64,000 nt of DNA. Source: Burkholderia pyrrocinia (lineage in GTDB: Bacteria > Pseudomonadota > Gammaproteobacteria > Burkholderiales > Burkholderiaceae). Both the position numbers and the translations under genes were made by a program. Under the pieces are notes generated by a model. That model was not told the DNA's origin. It saw only the letters and a program-made list of their open reading frames with translations, and ran no database searches. The DNA lies in contig NZ_CP024902.1 of NCBI RefSeq assembly GCF_003330765.1, positions 1,736,001 to 1,800,000 of the forward strand, given 5' to 3'. Positions 42,634 to 52,017 of this stretch are shown piece by piece; position 1 is the stretch's first letter; every line of letters begins with the position of its first letter.

Positions 42634-43029
42634 TTAAGCGTGCACAGCCATTTCGTGCTCGGCAGCGAGCGCGAGGAATGCGGAGCGTGACAGCTTACGT
42701 GCGCGGGCGACCGCATCGATTTGCTGCACGAGCCGTTCGGGCAGGCTGATATTAAGGCGAACTGCCTTGGAGTTGATCTTCGACAGGTCAATATCGAAGA
42801 TCATCCAGACGCCGCCTTCGTATTCGGGATTGCGCGCCAGCGATTCCAGCGGCGACGGAGCTGGCACCGGGCCATCGTCATCGTAGAAATGCGCCTCGGC
42901 CGCTTCCTGTACGGCAGCGGGAAGATCTTCCCAGGTATCGGCTGCCGCGTGACAGCCAGGGAAGTCGGGAAAGGTGACGCCGTGAGCATGCTTGGCGTCT
43001 CCAACGTGGACATAGAGTGGATAGAGCAT
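42634..43029 (-). CDS. hicB: HicB family antitoxin
   Basis: The 131-residue protein starts MLYPLYVHVGDAKHAHGVTF with the HicB RNase-H-like partial domain (DFPGCHAAADTWEDLPAAVQEAAEAHF) and ends in a ribbon-helix-helix (AVRLNISLPERLVQQIDAVARARKLSRSAFLALAA). It neutralises HicA and binds the operon promoter. The order toxin then antitoxin, on one strand, is standard. Confidence 0.93.
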   Translation of the reverse strand: MLYPLYVHVGDAKHAHGVTFPDFPGCHAAADTWEDLPAAVQEAAEAHFYDDDGPVPAPSPLESLARNPEYEGGVWMIFDIDLSKINSKAVRLNISLPERLVQQIDAVARARKLSRSAFLALAAEHEMAVHA

Positions 43030-43053
43030 TCTTCTCTCCTCAAAAACTGCCGG

Positions 43054-43236
43054 TCATTTCAGGCCGGCTTGTTTCAGGATGCTGCGCACCGTAGCGATCA
43101 GCAGGTCTTTCTTCGGGTGTGGCACCGTTACCTTGCCCGGCTTTGTCGGGTGTTTGAACTGATGGTGCGACCCGACGGTATGGACGTGGTACCAGCCATC
43201 GGCCTTGATTCGCTTGATGAGTTCGGTGCTGTTCAT
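43054..43236 (-). CDS. hicA: HicA family toxin (mRNA interferase)
   Basis: The 60-residue double-stranded-RNA-binding-fold toxin starts MNSTELIKRIKADGWYHVHT. The active-site His is in GSHHQFKHPTKPGKVTVPHP. It cleaves mRNA when free of HicB. An upstream in-frame extension lacks support. The palindrome at 43238-43253 lies right before its start. Confidence 0.93.
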   Translation of the reverse strand: MNSTELIKRIKADGWYHVHTVGSHHQFKHPTKPGKVTVPHPKKDLLIATVRSILKQAGLK

Positions 43237-43237
43237 G

Positions 43238-43253
43238 TGTGTAATTATACACA
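43238..43253. promoter_or_regulatory. Likely HicB operator
   Basis: TGTGTA-ATTA-TACACA is a dyad directly upstream of hicA, next to further TGTGTAT repeats. It overlaps a TATAAT on the minus strand. Confidence 0.6.
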
Positions 43254-43277
43254 ATACACACGAATACACAACAAATA

Positions 43278-43634
43278 ATGGCGAAACGCCCGTTGAAGCC
43301 TTGCAAGCACCGAGGATGCGGTGCGCTTGTCGCGGACGGCAAGTCATATTGCGAGCGGCACGCTCATGAGGCCGTCAAGTGGAAGCCTGATGTGGTGCGC
43401 GGCAATCGCCACGCGCGGGGCTACGGTACTGCGTGGGACAAGATCAGGCAACGCATCCTGCGCCGCGACAGTGGCCTTTGTCAGCCCTGCCTGCAAGCCG
43501 GACGCGTGACGGCGGCAACCGCAGTCGACCACGTTATCCCGAAGGTACGAGGCGGAACGGATCGTGACGAGAACCTGCAAGCGATCTGCCGTGACTGCCA
43601 CGCGACGAAGACGGCGCGCGAGCGGTTGCGGTGA
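43278..43634 (+). CDS. HNH endonuclease (packaging-linked)
   Basis: The 118-residue HNH nuclease has CKHRGCGALVADGKSYCERH, then CQPCLQAGRVTAATAVDHVIPKVRGGTDRDENLQAICRDCHATKT with the full HNH/zinc pattern. In HK97-type phages an HNH protein works with the large terminase to cut cos DNA. Its place directly before terS fits, so this phage is probably of the cos type. Confidence 0.9.
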   Translation: MAKRPLKPCKHRGCGALVADGKSYCERHAHEAVKWKPDVVRGNRHARGYGTAWDKIRQRILRRDSGLCQPCLQAGRVTAATAVDHVIPKVRGGTDRDENLQAICRDCHATKTARERLR

Positions 43635-43781
43635 CGTGGGAGCGGCCGTGCCGGTCGTTGCCCGCCCGGCGGATGCGCCGGGCGGGGAGGGGGGTGAAAA
43701 AGTCTGGGAGACGTCGCCTCCGGGACCGCCCGCCTCGTCAAATTTTTACGCCCGCGAAATTAAAAATTCAGGAGTTGGCCA

Positions 43782-44267
43782 GTGGGAGGTATCGCGACAG
43801 TGCCGGGCCGGGGCAGAAAACCCAAGCCGACCGCCCGGAAAATCGCCGCTGGAAATCCCGGCAAACGCGCTCTGAATAAGGATGAACCGGATTTCGGCTT
43901 AGTCTCGAACATTGAGCCGCCGGATTGGATTTCCGGCGAGGCGCGGGACATGTGGGAGCGTGTCGTGCCGCTGCTCTGCGGTCAAAAAATCTTGCAGATG
44001 ACTGATCTGCACATCGTCGAAATCTTCTGTGCAGCCTATGGAAACTGGCGTACCGCCCAGGAGGATTTGACCCGTAACGGCCCGGTCGTCGACAGTTCGC
44101 AAGGTAGCCCGATGAAGAATCCGGCGGCGACCGTTGTGAAGGAAGCGGCGGCGCAAATGGCCAGCTTCGGCGCAATGCTGGGGCTGGACCCGGCGAGCAG
44201 GCAGCGTCTGGTTGGCGCAAAGCCGAAGACTCCGGACAACCCTTTCGCGAAGCTGCTCGGCAAATGA
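43782..44267 (+). CDS. Terminase small subunit (P27 family)
   Basis: The 161-residue protein (GTG start behind CAGGAG, MGGIATVPGRGRKPKPTARK) has the P27 features GNPGKRALN, EPPDWISGEARDMWERVVPLL and AMLGLDPASRQRL. It recognises phage DNA and hands it to the large subunit. It follows the HNH gene and precedes terL by nine bases. Confidence 0.93.
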   Translation: MGGIATVPGRGRKPKPTARKIAAGNPGKRALNKDEPDFGLVSNIEPPDWISGEARDMWERVVPLLCGQKILQMTDLHIVEIFCAAYGNWRTAQEDLTRNGPVVDSSQGSPMKNPAATVVKEAAAQMASFGAMLGLDPASRQRLVGAKPKTPDNPFAKLLGK

Positions 44268-44276
44268 TTGGAAGAC

Positions 44277-45989
44277 ATGGCGACGAATTTCCCGCGCGTA
44301 GAGCAGGGGCTCAAGTTCGCGCGGGAAGTCGTTCGAGGCAAGCGAGTCGCTTGCCGGTATGTGCAACTCGCTTGCCAACGCCACCTTGACGACCTTGCGG
44401 CGAGTCGAAAGAAGGATTTCCGCTGGAAGTTCGATCCGGCAGCCGCTGAGCGCAAACTCGAACTGATTGAACTGCTGCCGCACACGAAGGGCGAGTGGGC
44501 ATTCAAGAAGCAGCTTGTAACGTTGGAGCCCTGGCAGAAGTTCGGCCTGATGGCAACGTTCGGCTGGCTCAACAAGCGCACTGGAAAGCGCAGGTTTCGT
44601 GAGAGCTACTGGGAGGTGCCGCGGAAGAATGGCAAATCTGTCATTGCGGCAGGTGTCGGCATTGGCATGTTTGTGCTCGACGACGAGTTCGGTGCTGAGG
44701 TGTATGCCGGCGCGACGACTGAAAAGCAAGCGTGGGAGGTTTTTCGCCCAGCGCGCCTGATGGTGAAGCGGTCGCCCGAGTTGATCGATGCGGCCGACAT
44801 CGAGGTGAATGCTTCGAACATGAACAAGCCTGAGGACGGCAGCCGCTTCGAACCGCTGATCGGCAACCCGGGCGACGGCGCGTCGCCGTCATGCTCGATA
44901 GTTGACGAGTACCACGAGCACGATACCGCAGCGTTGTACGAAACCATGCTGACCGGCATGGGTGCGCGTCGGCAGCCGCTGATGTTCATCATCACCACTG
45001 CGGGCGCAAACATCGAAGGGCCATGCTACGACAAGCGTCGGCAGGTGATCGAAATGCTCGAAGGGACCGTGCCCGATGACGAGCTTTTCGGCTGGATTTG
45101 GACGATCGATGAAGGGGACGATTGGACCGATCCGCGAGTGCTGGCGAAAGCCAATCCGAATATTGGAATTTCGGTCTATCAGGAGTATCTGGAGAGCCAG
45201 CAGCAACGCGCGATCAAGTCGGCGCGCTTCACGAACACATTCAAGACGAAGCACCTGAACGTCTGGACTTCGGCCAAGGCAGGCTATTTCAACCTCGAAG
45301 ACTGGCGAGCCTGCGAACACACGTCGTTATCGCTCGATCAGTTCGAGGGGCACGATTGCGTGCTTGCGCTCGACATGGCGCGCAAGCTCGACTTGAACAG
45401 CATGGCCCGCCTTCTCTGGCGCGATGTAGATGGGCGGCGGCACTACTTCTGCGTTGCGCCGCGATTCTGGGTGCCCGAGGACACCGTGCGCAACACCGAA
45501 AACCGTCGGATGGCGGAGCGGTATCAAGCTTGGGTCAATCAGGGCTTTCTCCTCGAAACGGATGGCGCTGAGATCGACTACCGCGACATTCTGGAAGAGG
45601 CGAAGGATGCGAACCGGCAGTGTCCGGTTCAATGCACGCCACTCGATCCGCATGGCGCAACGAACCTGTCGCACCAGCTTGCGGACGAGGGGCTGACGCC
45701 GGTCACCATCGTGCAGAACTACACGAACATGTCGGACCCGATGAAGGAACTGGAGGCGGCAATTACGTCGGGCCGGTTCCATCACGACGGCAACCCGATC
45801 ATGACGTGGTGCATCAGTAACGTCATCGGCAAGAATCTGCCGGGTAACGACGACGTGGTGCGCCCGATCAAGCAGGGCAACGACAACAAAATCGACGGCG
45901 CCGTCGCGCTGATCATGGCGGTGGGGCGCGCAATGCTGGCTGATCGCGTCGATTCCGAGTCGATCTACGATCAAGGAGTGGGTGTTTGA
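44277..45989 (+). CDS. Terminase large subunit
   Basis: The 570-residue packaging motor has the ATPase with Walker A-like [17 protein letters not shown] (about residue 125), Walker [12 protein letters not shown], coupling ITTAG, and a nuclease domain with [17 protein letters not shown] and [17 protein letters not shown]. It belongs to the HK97/phage-terminase-1 type. The ATG at 44277 has a GGAAG just upstream. Confidence 0.96.
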   Translation: MATNFPRVEQGLKFAREVVRGKRVACRYVQLACQRHLDDLAASRKKDFRWKFDPAAAERKLELIELLPHTKGEWAFKKQLVTLEPWQKFGLMATFGWLNKRTGKRRFRESYWEVPRKNGKSVIAAGVGIGMFVLDDEFGAEVYAGATTEKQAWEVFRPARLMVKRSPELIDAADIEVNASNMNKPEDGSRFEPLIGNPGDGASPSCSIVDEYHEHDTAALYETMLTGMGARRQPLMFIITTAGANIEGPCYDKRRQVIEMLEGTVPDDELFGWIWTIDEGDDWTDPRVLAKANPNIGISVYQEYLESQQQRAIKSARFTNTFKTKHLNVWTSAKAGYFNLEDWRACEHTSLSLDQFEGHDCVLALDMARKLDLNSMARLLWRDVDGRRHYFCVAPRFWVPEDTVRNTENRRMAERYQAWVNQGFLLETDGAEIDYRDILEEAKDANRQCPVQCTPLDPHGATNLSHQLADEGLTPVTIVQNYTNMSDPMKELEAAITSGRFHHDGNPIMTWCISNVIGKNLPGNDDVVRPIKQGNDNKIDGAVALIMAVGRAMLADRVDSESIYDQGVGV

Positions 45990-46171
45990 ATTCAATTGGT
46001 ATTGCGGCCTGGGTGGCCGGCCTGCTCGGGTTTGCGCTGCTGGTGACAGGCGTGGTGCTGATCAGCCTTCCGATCGGGCTCATCGTTGCGGGAGTCCTGC
46101 TGCTGTTGTGGGCGTTCCTTGCGGATCTGGCGGCGGCGCGCGCTGCGCGCGTTGTTGAGTCGAAGGAGTAG
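45986..46171 (+). CDS. Small two-helix membrane protein
   Basis: The 61-residue protein ([20 protein letters not shown]...) has two hydrophobic helices in a short hairpin. It begins at a TTG overlapping the terL stop. Similar tiny genes lie between terL and portal in several Burkholderia phages. Function is unknown. Confidence 0.7.
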   Translation: MNSIGIAAWVAGLLGFALLVTGVVLISLPIGLIVAGVLLLLWAFLADLAAARAARVVESKE

Positions 46172-46175
46172 CCCG

Positions 46176-47435
46176 ATGTTCTTCAGTAGGCAATTGCTGT
46201 CCAACCTCGGTCAGACGCAGATGGGTTCCGGCGGGTGGGTGTCGGCTCTGCTCGGTAGCTCGCGATCGGACTCCGGCCAAGTGGTCACTCCGGCAAGCGC
46301 ACTGTCACTGACGGTCCTGCAAAACTGCGTAACGCTGCTTTCGGAGAGCATCGCGCAGTTGCCGATCGAGCTGTATGAGCGGTCCGGCGATGACAGGAAG
46401 CCGGCGACCGATCACCCGCTCTATTCGATCCTGAAATACGAGCCGAACCCGTGGCAGACGCCCTTTGAGTATCAAGAGCAGTCGCAGGTCGCAGTAGGTC
46501 TTCGCGGCAACAGCTACAGCTTCATCGACCGCGATCAGGATGGAGTGATCCAGGGGCTGTATCCGTTGGACAACGAGGCGGTGACGGTCATGAAGGGGGC
46601 GGACCTGAAGCCGTTCTATCGAGTCTACGGATCCGATCCGATGCCGCAACGCCTCGTTCACCATGTCCGGTGGATGTCGATCAACGGTTACACGGGGTTG
46701 TCTCCCGTCATGCTTCATGCGAACGCGATCGGGCACGCACAGGCGATCCAGCAGTACGCGGGAAAGTCGTTCATGAACGGTACGGTGCTGTCTGGGGTGA
46801 TCGAGCGACCGAAGGAAAGCCCGGCGCTGAAGGACCAGGCCAGCGTGGATCGAATCACGGATGGCTGGAATGCGAAGTTCGGGGGCTCTGGAAACGCAAA
46901 GAAGGTCGCGCTTCTGCAAGAAGGCATGACGTTCAAGCCGCTGTCGATGACGAACGTCGACGCAGCGCTGATCGAAGCGTTGCGCCTTTCGGCGCTCGAT
47001 ATTGCGCGGATCTACAAGATTCCGGCTCACATGGTGAACGAACTGGAGCGGGCCACGTTCAGCAACATCGAGCATCAGGAAATTCAGTTCGTCATCTACA
47101 CCCTGTTGCCGTGGGTGAAGCGGCACGAGCAGGCGAAGACGCGCGATCTGCTGCTGCCGTCGGAACGTAAGCAGTATTTCATCGAATACAACCTCGCGGG
47201 GCTGCTGCGAGGCGACCAGTCGTCGCGCTATGCCGCGTATGCGGTCGGGCGTCAGTGGGGCTGGCTGTCGATTAACGACATTCGCCGGCTTGAGAACATG
47301 CCGCCGGTCAAGGGCGGCGACATCTACCTGAGCCCGATGAACATGGTCGACGCGTCGAAGCCGCAGCAGCTTCCTGTCGGCAAAACGGAGCCGACGAAAG
47401 CGGCAATCGACGATATTGGGAGGATCCTATCTTGA
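46176..47435 (+). CDS. Portal protein (HK97 type)
   Basis: The 419-residue protein forms the dodecameric DNA gate at one capsid vertex. HK97-portal motifs include LTVLQNCVTLLSESIAQLPIELYERSG, HPLYSILKYEPNPWQTPFEY, GLSPVMLHANAIGHA, RIYKIPAHMVNELERATFSN and EYNLAGLLRGDQSSRYAAYA. AAGGAG precedes the ATG at 46176. It overlaps the protease start by four bases. Confidence 0.95.
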   Translation: MFFSRQLLSNLGQTQMGSGGWVSALLGSSRSDSGQVVTPASALSLTVLQNCVTLLSESIAQLPIELYERSGDDRKPATDHPLYSILKYEPNPWQTPFEYQEQSQVAVGLRGNSYSFIDRDQDGVIQGLYPLDNEAVTVMKGADLKPFYRVYGSDPMPQRLVHHVRWMSINGYTGLSPVMLHANAIGHAQAIQQYAGKSFMNGTVLSGVIERPKESPALKDQASVDRITDGWNAKFGGSGNAKKVALLQEGMTFKPLSMTNVDAALIEALRLSALDIARIYKIPAHMVNELERATFSNIEHQEIQFVIYTLLPWVKRHEQAKTRDLLLPSERKQYFIEYNLAGLLRGDQSSRYAAYAVGRQWGWLSINDIRRLENMPPVKGGDIYLSPMNMVDASKPQQLPVGKTEPTKAAIDDIGRILS

Positions 47436-48400
47436 AACCGCACCTCAGACTGGCAAGTCTGATTTTCAATCAGCCGCAGCTCGTCACGGACCCGATGATG
47501 TCGCTCGCTGTGCAGTGGGCGAATCAGGCACTCAACCTGAACATCGTCAACCTGACCGTGAACGGCGTGCAGCCGAAGATCATGGAAGACGACGACTACG
47601 ACAGCGGCACCCGGATGGCGGCTGCGTCGGATCGCCGGCGCGCGCTGGTCGCCGAGACGGGCATGGACATCATTCCCGTCTCGGGGATCCTGGTGTCGCG
47701 CTCGGCGCACATGAATCCGTGCGAGCCGATGACGAGCTATGAGGGCCTGCGATCTGCCGTGCATCAGGCAGTCGCGGACCCGGCAGTCGAGCACATCGTC
47801 CTCGACATCGACAGCAACGGCGGCAGTGCAACCGGCGCGTTCGAGTTGGCCGACGACATCCGTGCTGCCTCGCTTGTGAAACCGATCACGGCGATCGTCA
47901 ACTTCTCGGCCTTCTCGGGCGGCTATCTGATTGCCGCTGCGGCGTCGAATGTGATCGTCAGTCGCACCTCGGGCGTCGGGTCTATTGGCGTGATCGCCAA
48001 CCATCTCGACGTCTCGAAGCGTGACGAACAGCAGGGGATCAAGGTGACGTCGGTATTTGCCGGGGATCACAAGAACGATCTCACGCCTCATGAACCGCTG
48101 AGCGACCAGTCGCTGACGTTCCTCACTAGCATGGTGCAAAACAGCTATACGCAGTTTGTCGACGCGATCGCGAACTTCCGGGGCTTGAGCACGCAAGCGG
48201 TGAAGGACACTCAGGCCGGTATCTTCTTCGGCAAGCAAGGCGTCGAAGCTGGGCTTGCGGATAGCGTTGAGACGCCGCAGGCAGCGATCAACCGAATTGC
48301 TGCCGAAGTGCGCGCGTCTCGTGCCGACCGTCAAGGCGTGAACGCGAGACGTAGCGTTTCGGCTCGCGCAGCCGCAATGAATATGCGGACCATGATGTAG
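47432..48400 (+). CDS. Prohead protease, S49/SppA-like
   Basis: The 322-residue protein belongs to the S49 (SppA-like) peptidases: MDIIPVSGILVSRS, IVLDIDSNGGSATGAFELAD, VNFSAFSGGYLIAAAASNVI (catalytic Ser in the last). It should mature the capsid by cutting the scaffold/delta domain. It starts at a TTG overlapping the portal stop. The N-terminal half of the capsid protein may supply the scaffold. Confidence 0.92.
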   Translation: MKPHLRLASLIFNQPQLVTDPMMSLAVQWANQALNLNIVNLTVNGVQPKIMEDDDYDSGTRMAAASDRRRALVAETGMDIIPVSGILVSRSAHMNPCEPMTSYEGLRSAVHQAVADPAVEHIVLDIDSNGGSATGAFELADDIRAASLVKPITAIVNFSAFSGGYLIAAAASNVIVSRTSGVGSIGVIANHLDVSKRDEQQGIKVTSVFAGDHKNDLTPHEPLSDQSLTFLTSMVQNSYTQFVDAIANFRGLSTQAVKDTQAGIFFGKQGVEAGLADSVETPQAAINRIAAEVRASRADRQGVNARRSVSARAAAMNMRTMM

Positions 48401-48465
48401 CCAGTCGCAAAAAATCGGATTGTTCACGATCAACACCGGAGTGCGTTCGCGTCTCGGTTGAGCAC

Positions 48466-48491
48466 TGCCACCTTCGGGTGGCATTTTTTTT
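48466..48491 (+). terminator. UUCG-capped terminator between protease and capsid
   Basis: TGCCACC-TTCG-GGTGGCA is followed by eight T residues. A C(UUCG)G loop is extra stable. It lies inside the late operon 11 bases before the capsid start, so late transcription must pass it, or a downstream transcript must start after it. Confidence 0.8.
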
Positions 48492-48502
48492 GGAGAAGAG
48501 TA

Positions 48503-49810
48503 GTGAATATCAATGAACTTCGCCGCGAACGCGCAGCCATCAACCAGCGAGTGCAGTCGCTGGCACAGATCGAGGCTGGCGGTACGGCGCTTTCGGTCGA
48601 GCAGCAAGCTGAATTCGATCAGCTCAGCTCGAAATTCAACGATGTGAGTTCGCAGATCGAGCGCGCAGAAGCTGCGGAGCGTATGGCTGCGGCGGCTGCG
48701 GTTCCGGTCGATCCGACGCCGGCCGCAGTCGCTGCACCGGGTGCCGCAGCCGTGCCGGCACAACCGAAGGCGCCGGAAGTGAAAGGCGCAAAGATGGCGC
48801 GCATGGTACGCGCGCTCGCAGCGGCCCGAGGTGACGCACAGCTCGCATCGAAGCTGGCGATCGAGCGCGGCTTCGGCGAGGAAGTGGCCATGTCGCTGAA
48901 CACCCTCACTTCGAGTGCGGGTGGTGTCCTTGTGCCGGAGAACCTGTCGAGCGAGGTCATCGAGCTGTTGCGTCCTAAGTCCGTCGTTCGCAAGCTCGGC
49001 GCGCGCACGCTGCCGCTGTCGAACGGCAACATCACCATCCCGCGCCTGAAGGGTGGCGCTATCGTCGGCTACATCGGCGCGGACAGCGATATCCCGACGA
49101 CGCATCAACAGTTCGACGATCTGAAGCTGACGGCGAAGAAGATGGCCGCGCTAGTGCCCATTGCGAACGATCTCATCAAGTATGCCGGCGTGAATCCGAA
49201 TGTCGATCAGATCGTGGTCGGCGATCTCACTTCCGCGATCGGTGCGCGCGAAGACAAGGCGTTCATTCGCGACGACGGTACGGCAAACACACCGAAGGGC
49301 CTGCGCTTCTGGGCGCTCGCCAGCAACGTCATCACCGCCAGCGACGGTTCGACGCTGCAGAAGATCGAAACGGATCTCGGCAAGGCAATTCTCGCGCTCG
49401 AAAACGCCGACGCCAATTTGACGCAGCCCGGCTGGATCATGGCGCCGCGAACGTTCCGGTTCCTCGAAGGCCTGCGCGATGGCAACGGCAACAAGGTCTA
49501 TCCGGAACTCGCCAACGGCATGCTGAAAGGCTACCCGGTCGGCAAGACGACGCAGGTGCCGATCAATCTCGGCGAAGGTGCGAACGAGTCGGAAATCTAT
49601 TTCACCGATTTCGGCGACGTGTTCATTGGCGAGGAAGAAACGCTGGAAATCGACTACAGCAAGGAGGCGACCTACAAGGATGCCGACGGCAACATGATCA
49701 GCGCGTTCCAGCGCGACCAGACGCTGATCCGCGTGATCGCGAAGAACGACTTCGGCCCGCGCCATGTGGAGTCGATTTCCGTGCTGACCGGCGTGACCTG
49801 GGGCGCGTAA
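48503..49810 (+). CDS. Major capsid protein (HK97 fold)
   Basis: The 435-residue protein starts at a GTG behind GGAGAAG. The first about 115 residues are a helical scaffold-like delta domain (ERAAINQRVQSLAQIEAGGT, then an Ala/Pro linker). The HK97 shell domain follows: GGVLVPENLSSEVIELLRPKSVV, TIPRLKGGAIVGYIGADSDI and ETLEIDYSKEATYKDADGNM. It is followed by a hairpin at 49828-49855. Confidence 0.95.
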   Translation: MNINELRRERAAINQRVQSLAQIEAGGTALSVEQQAEFDQLSSKFNDVSSQIERAEAAERMAAAAAVPVDPTPAAVAAPGAAAVPAQPKAPEVKGAKMARMVRALAAARGDAQLASKLAIERGFGEEVAMSLNTLTSSAGGVLVPENLSSEVIELLRPKSVVRKLGARTLPLSNGNITIPRLKGGAIVGYIGADSDIPTTHQQFDDLKLTAKKMAALVPIANDLIKYAGVNPNVDQIVVGDLTSAIGAREDKAFIRDDGTANTPKGLRFWALASNVITASDGSTLQKIETDLGKAILALENADANLTQPGWIMAPRTFRFLEGLRDGNGNKVYPELANGMLKGYPVGKTTQVPINLGEGANESEIYFTDFGDVFIGEEETLEIDYSKEATYKDADGNMISAFQRDQTLIRVIAKNDFGPRHVESISVLTGVTWGA

Positions 49811-49827
49811 GCGGCTCTGCAACTGCG

Positions 49828-49855
49828 CGGCCCACCCGTTCGTGGGCGGGCCGCA
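49828..49855 (+). terminator. GC-rich hairpin after the capsid gene
   Basis: GCGGCCC and GGGCCGC pair with inner CCC/GGG. It lacks a U run. It may stabilise the capsid mRNA end or give partial termination. Confidence 0.45.
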
Positions 49856-49869
49856 TACGGGAGAAAAGG

Positions 49870-50055
49870 ATGAAGGTGGTCAAGTTCAAGCGGCATTACG
49901 CGCAGTACACGCCGGGCGACGTCGCCGGGTTCGAGGACGAGCATGCAGACAGGCTCGTCGAGGCGCAGATTGCCCAGGCGCACGGGCCGGAGACGAAGGA
50001 GGCGAAAACACCGCCGAAGGCTGAAGTTTCCAAGTCGGCTGCGGCGAAGGGGTAA
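49870..50055 (+). CDS. Small head-region phage protein
   Basis: The 61-residue protein (MKVVKFKRHYAQYTPGDVAG...) has AAAAGG before the ATG. The N-terminal half is a small beta motif seen in head-fibre or decoration-linked small proteins of HK97-like phages. The C-terminal half is lysine/alanine rich. Confidence 0.75.
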   Translation: MKVVKFKRHYAQYTPGDVAGFEDEHADRLVEAQIAQAHGPETKEAKTPPKAEVSKSAAAKG

Positions 50056-50061
50056 GCCGGT

Positions 50062-50625
50062 ATGGGCGCTGTTCTCGTCGAATATGTGAACGAGGCTGAG
50101 CCGCTTACCTTCGAGGACGTCGCCTCACAATGCCGAATTGATGACGACGATGAGCGTGAGTTCATCGAACAAGTGGTGATTCCCGGTGTGCGCCAAGCGG
50201 CCGAAAGCAGGTCGGGCGCGGCGATCCGTAAGGCGCGCTATCTCGAGCGGCTTGGATCTTTCCCGAAAGACGAGATCTCACTGTCCGTCGGGCAAGTCTT
50301 CGCTATGGACGCGGTAGCAATTCGTTCCATGTCCGGTGAGCGTTCGACGCTAAGCGAAGCGCAATTCGAGCTAATTCAATTGGGGCGCGAGACGCTTCTT
50401 GCGCCGGTTAGCGGTCATTGGCCGGCAGTCGGCGCGCCAACGCTCACATATCGGGCGGGCATTGATCTCGATCGCTTTCCGTCGGTTCGCTCGTGGATGC
50501 TTCTTGCGGCGGCTTGGGCATACGAGAACCGGGAACTCTTCTCGTCGGGGCAGTCTGTCGTGGCTATGCCGGGCGGGTTTGCGGACGCGCTTCTTAATCC
50601 AATCACCGTTCCCCCGAGGTTCTGA
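50062..50625 (+). CDS. Head-tail connector (gp6-like)
   Basis: The 187-residue protein has the gp6-like helical pattern (PLTFEDVASQCRIDDDDERE, FIEQVVIPGVRQAAESRSGA, SVRSWMLLAAAWAYENRELF). HK97 gp6 rings sit under the portal. Order and length fit. Confidence 0.88.
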   Translation: MGAVLVEYVNEAEPLTFEDVASQCRIDDDDEREFIEQVVIPGVRQAAESRSGAAIRKARYLERLGSFPKDEISLSVGQVFAMDAVAIRSMSGERSTLSEAQFELIQLGRETLLAPVSGHWPAVGAPTLTYRAGIDLDRFPSVRSWMLLAAAWAYENRELFSSGQSVVAMPGGFADALLNPITVPPRF

Positions 50626-50960
50626 TGCGTATTCCACGAATCGGTGACCTTGATCGGCGAGTGCAGCTTCGCGAGCGCCGGGACTATCCCTATCGCGATG
50701 CCGAGCTTGCGTCCGAATTTCCGGAGCGAAAGCCGCGCTGGGCGAAGATCGAGCCGGTCGGCGCGGCTGTGTACAGCGGCAGCGTGCAGATCGACGAAAA
50801 GGTTACTCACCGAATTTACCTGAGACACCTCGATGGCGTCACGAACGACTACGAGGTGGTGTATCGCGATCGGGTATTCCGAGTGAAACGTGTCGGCGAT
50901 GTGAATGGTGCACGACGTTTTACGGTTCTCGAAGTGGAGGAACTGGTAAATGGCAGGTAA
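50625..50960 (+). CDS. Head-tail joining protein (head closure)
   Basis: The 111-residue beta-barrel protein (IGDLDRRVQLRERRDYPYRD, WAKIEPVGAAVYSGSVQIDE, THRIYLRHLDGVTNDYEVVY) is of the SPP1 gp16/HK97 head-closure type. It starts in a TGATG overlap. Confidence 0.88.
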   Translation: MRIPRIGDLDRRVQLRERRDYPYRDAELASEFPERKPRWAKIEPVGAAVYSGSVQIDEKVTHRIYLRHLDGVTNDYEVVYRDRVFRVKRVGDVNGARRFTVLEVEELVNGR

Positions 50961-51420
50961 TGCCGATATTGCTTTGCATATCTCCGGCTTTGAGGGATTT
51001 GACCGCTCGATCGATTTCGACAAGAGAGAGGTTCGGAAAGGGATGCGCAAGGCCGGCCGCATCGTCGAGCGCCGAGCGAAAGCGCTTGTCGCGATCCGTG
51101 GTCGATCAGCGCCGGGGGGGTATCCGGCTCGGCGAACTGGACGGCTTCAGCGGTCGATCAAGACGAAGGTTTCGCGCTCGGGATTCATGGTCAAGGTCAT
51201 GCCGCAGAAAGTCGCCGGCATGCGCGATTTCTATTCGGCGTTTTTGTACTACGGCGTGCGGCGCAAATCGGGCGTTCGTGGTGGCCGCGGTTCACGCGGT
51301 ACGTCGAGTTGGCGTATCGAGCCGCGCGGCAACTACATGGTGGATGCGAAGGACGACAGCACGCGCGAGGTTCGTATGCTGCTCGTCGACGTGTACCGCC
51401 GCGCACTCACGATCCGCTGA
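50950..51420 (+). CDS. HK97 gp10-like protein (tail/neck)
   Basis: The 156-residue basic protein has the gp10 pattern FDKREVRKGMRKAGRIVERRAKALV, GRSAPGGYPARRTGRLQRSI and PQKVAGMRDFYSAFLYYGVRR. In HK97 it links head and tail. It overlaps the previous gene by 11 bases. Confidence 0.88.
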   Translation: MAGNADIALHISGFEGFDRSIDFDKREVRKGMRKAGRIVERRAKALVAIRGRSAPGGYPARRTGRLQRSIKTKVSRSGFMVKVMPQKVAGMRDFYSAFLYYGVRRKSGVRGGRGSRGTSSWRIEPRGNYMVDAKDDSTREVRMLLVDVYRRALTIR

Positions 51421-51426
51421 GGTGTC

Positions 51427-52017
51427 ATGAAGCTATCGCCAACGATCGCGCATGTGCGCGAATTCTGTCCGCTGTTCGAGCGGCGAGTGTCCGGAGGCAT
51501 CGATTGGGGAGCGCTGGAGGAAAGCGCAAAGCTGGAAATGCCCGCGGCGTTCGTCGTGATGACCGGCGACGATCCTGCACCGAACGAGTTGCAGAACGGG
51601 ACGAGGCAGGAAATTGCCGACGAGTTCGACGTTGTCGTTGCGCTCAAGCAGGGGAACGAGCGGGGCCAGGCGGCGGCCGACGAACTGCATGACGTACGCG
51701 CGGCACTGCTGCGCGCGCTCGTCGGATGGATGCCTGACAACTGTTACGAACCGATCGAGTACACGGGGTGCGATCTCGTGTCGACCGACCGGTTTCGCGT
51801 TCTCTATCGGTTCGGCTTTTCGGCGGTGTGGACGCTCGGGAGCGACGACGATCCCGAGACCTGGCACGAGGACATGCTGGATCAATTGCCGGCATTGCAG
51901 GGCGTCGACATTCACGTCGACGCCATCGACCCGATGGCGGATCCGAATCGGAAAAAGCCCGGCCCGGACGGCCGGATCGAAATGGAGCTCCGTGTTGAGC
52001 TAAAGGATGAACGATGA
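51427..52017 (+). CDS. Tail terminator / Mu gp37-like protein
   Basis: The 196-residue protein (MKLSPTIAHVREFCPLFERR...) has the gp37/tail-terminator features AAFVVMTGDDPAPNELQNGT, EFDVVVALKQGNERGQAAAD and ELHDVRAALLRALVGW. It marks the passage from HK97-like head genes to Mu-like tail genes. Confidence 0.8.
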   Translation: MKLSPTIAHVREFCPLFERRVSGGIDWGALEESAKLEMPAAFVVMTGDDPAPNELQNGTRQEIADEFDVVVALKQGNERGQAAADELHDVRAALLRALVGWMPDNCYEPIEYTGCDLVSTDRFRVLYRFGFSAVWTLGSDDDPETWHEDMLDQLPALQGVDIHVDAIDPMADPNRKKPGPDGRIEMELRVELKDER

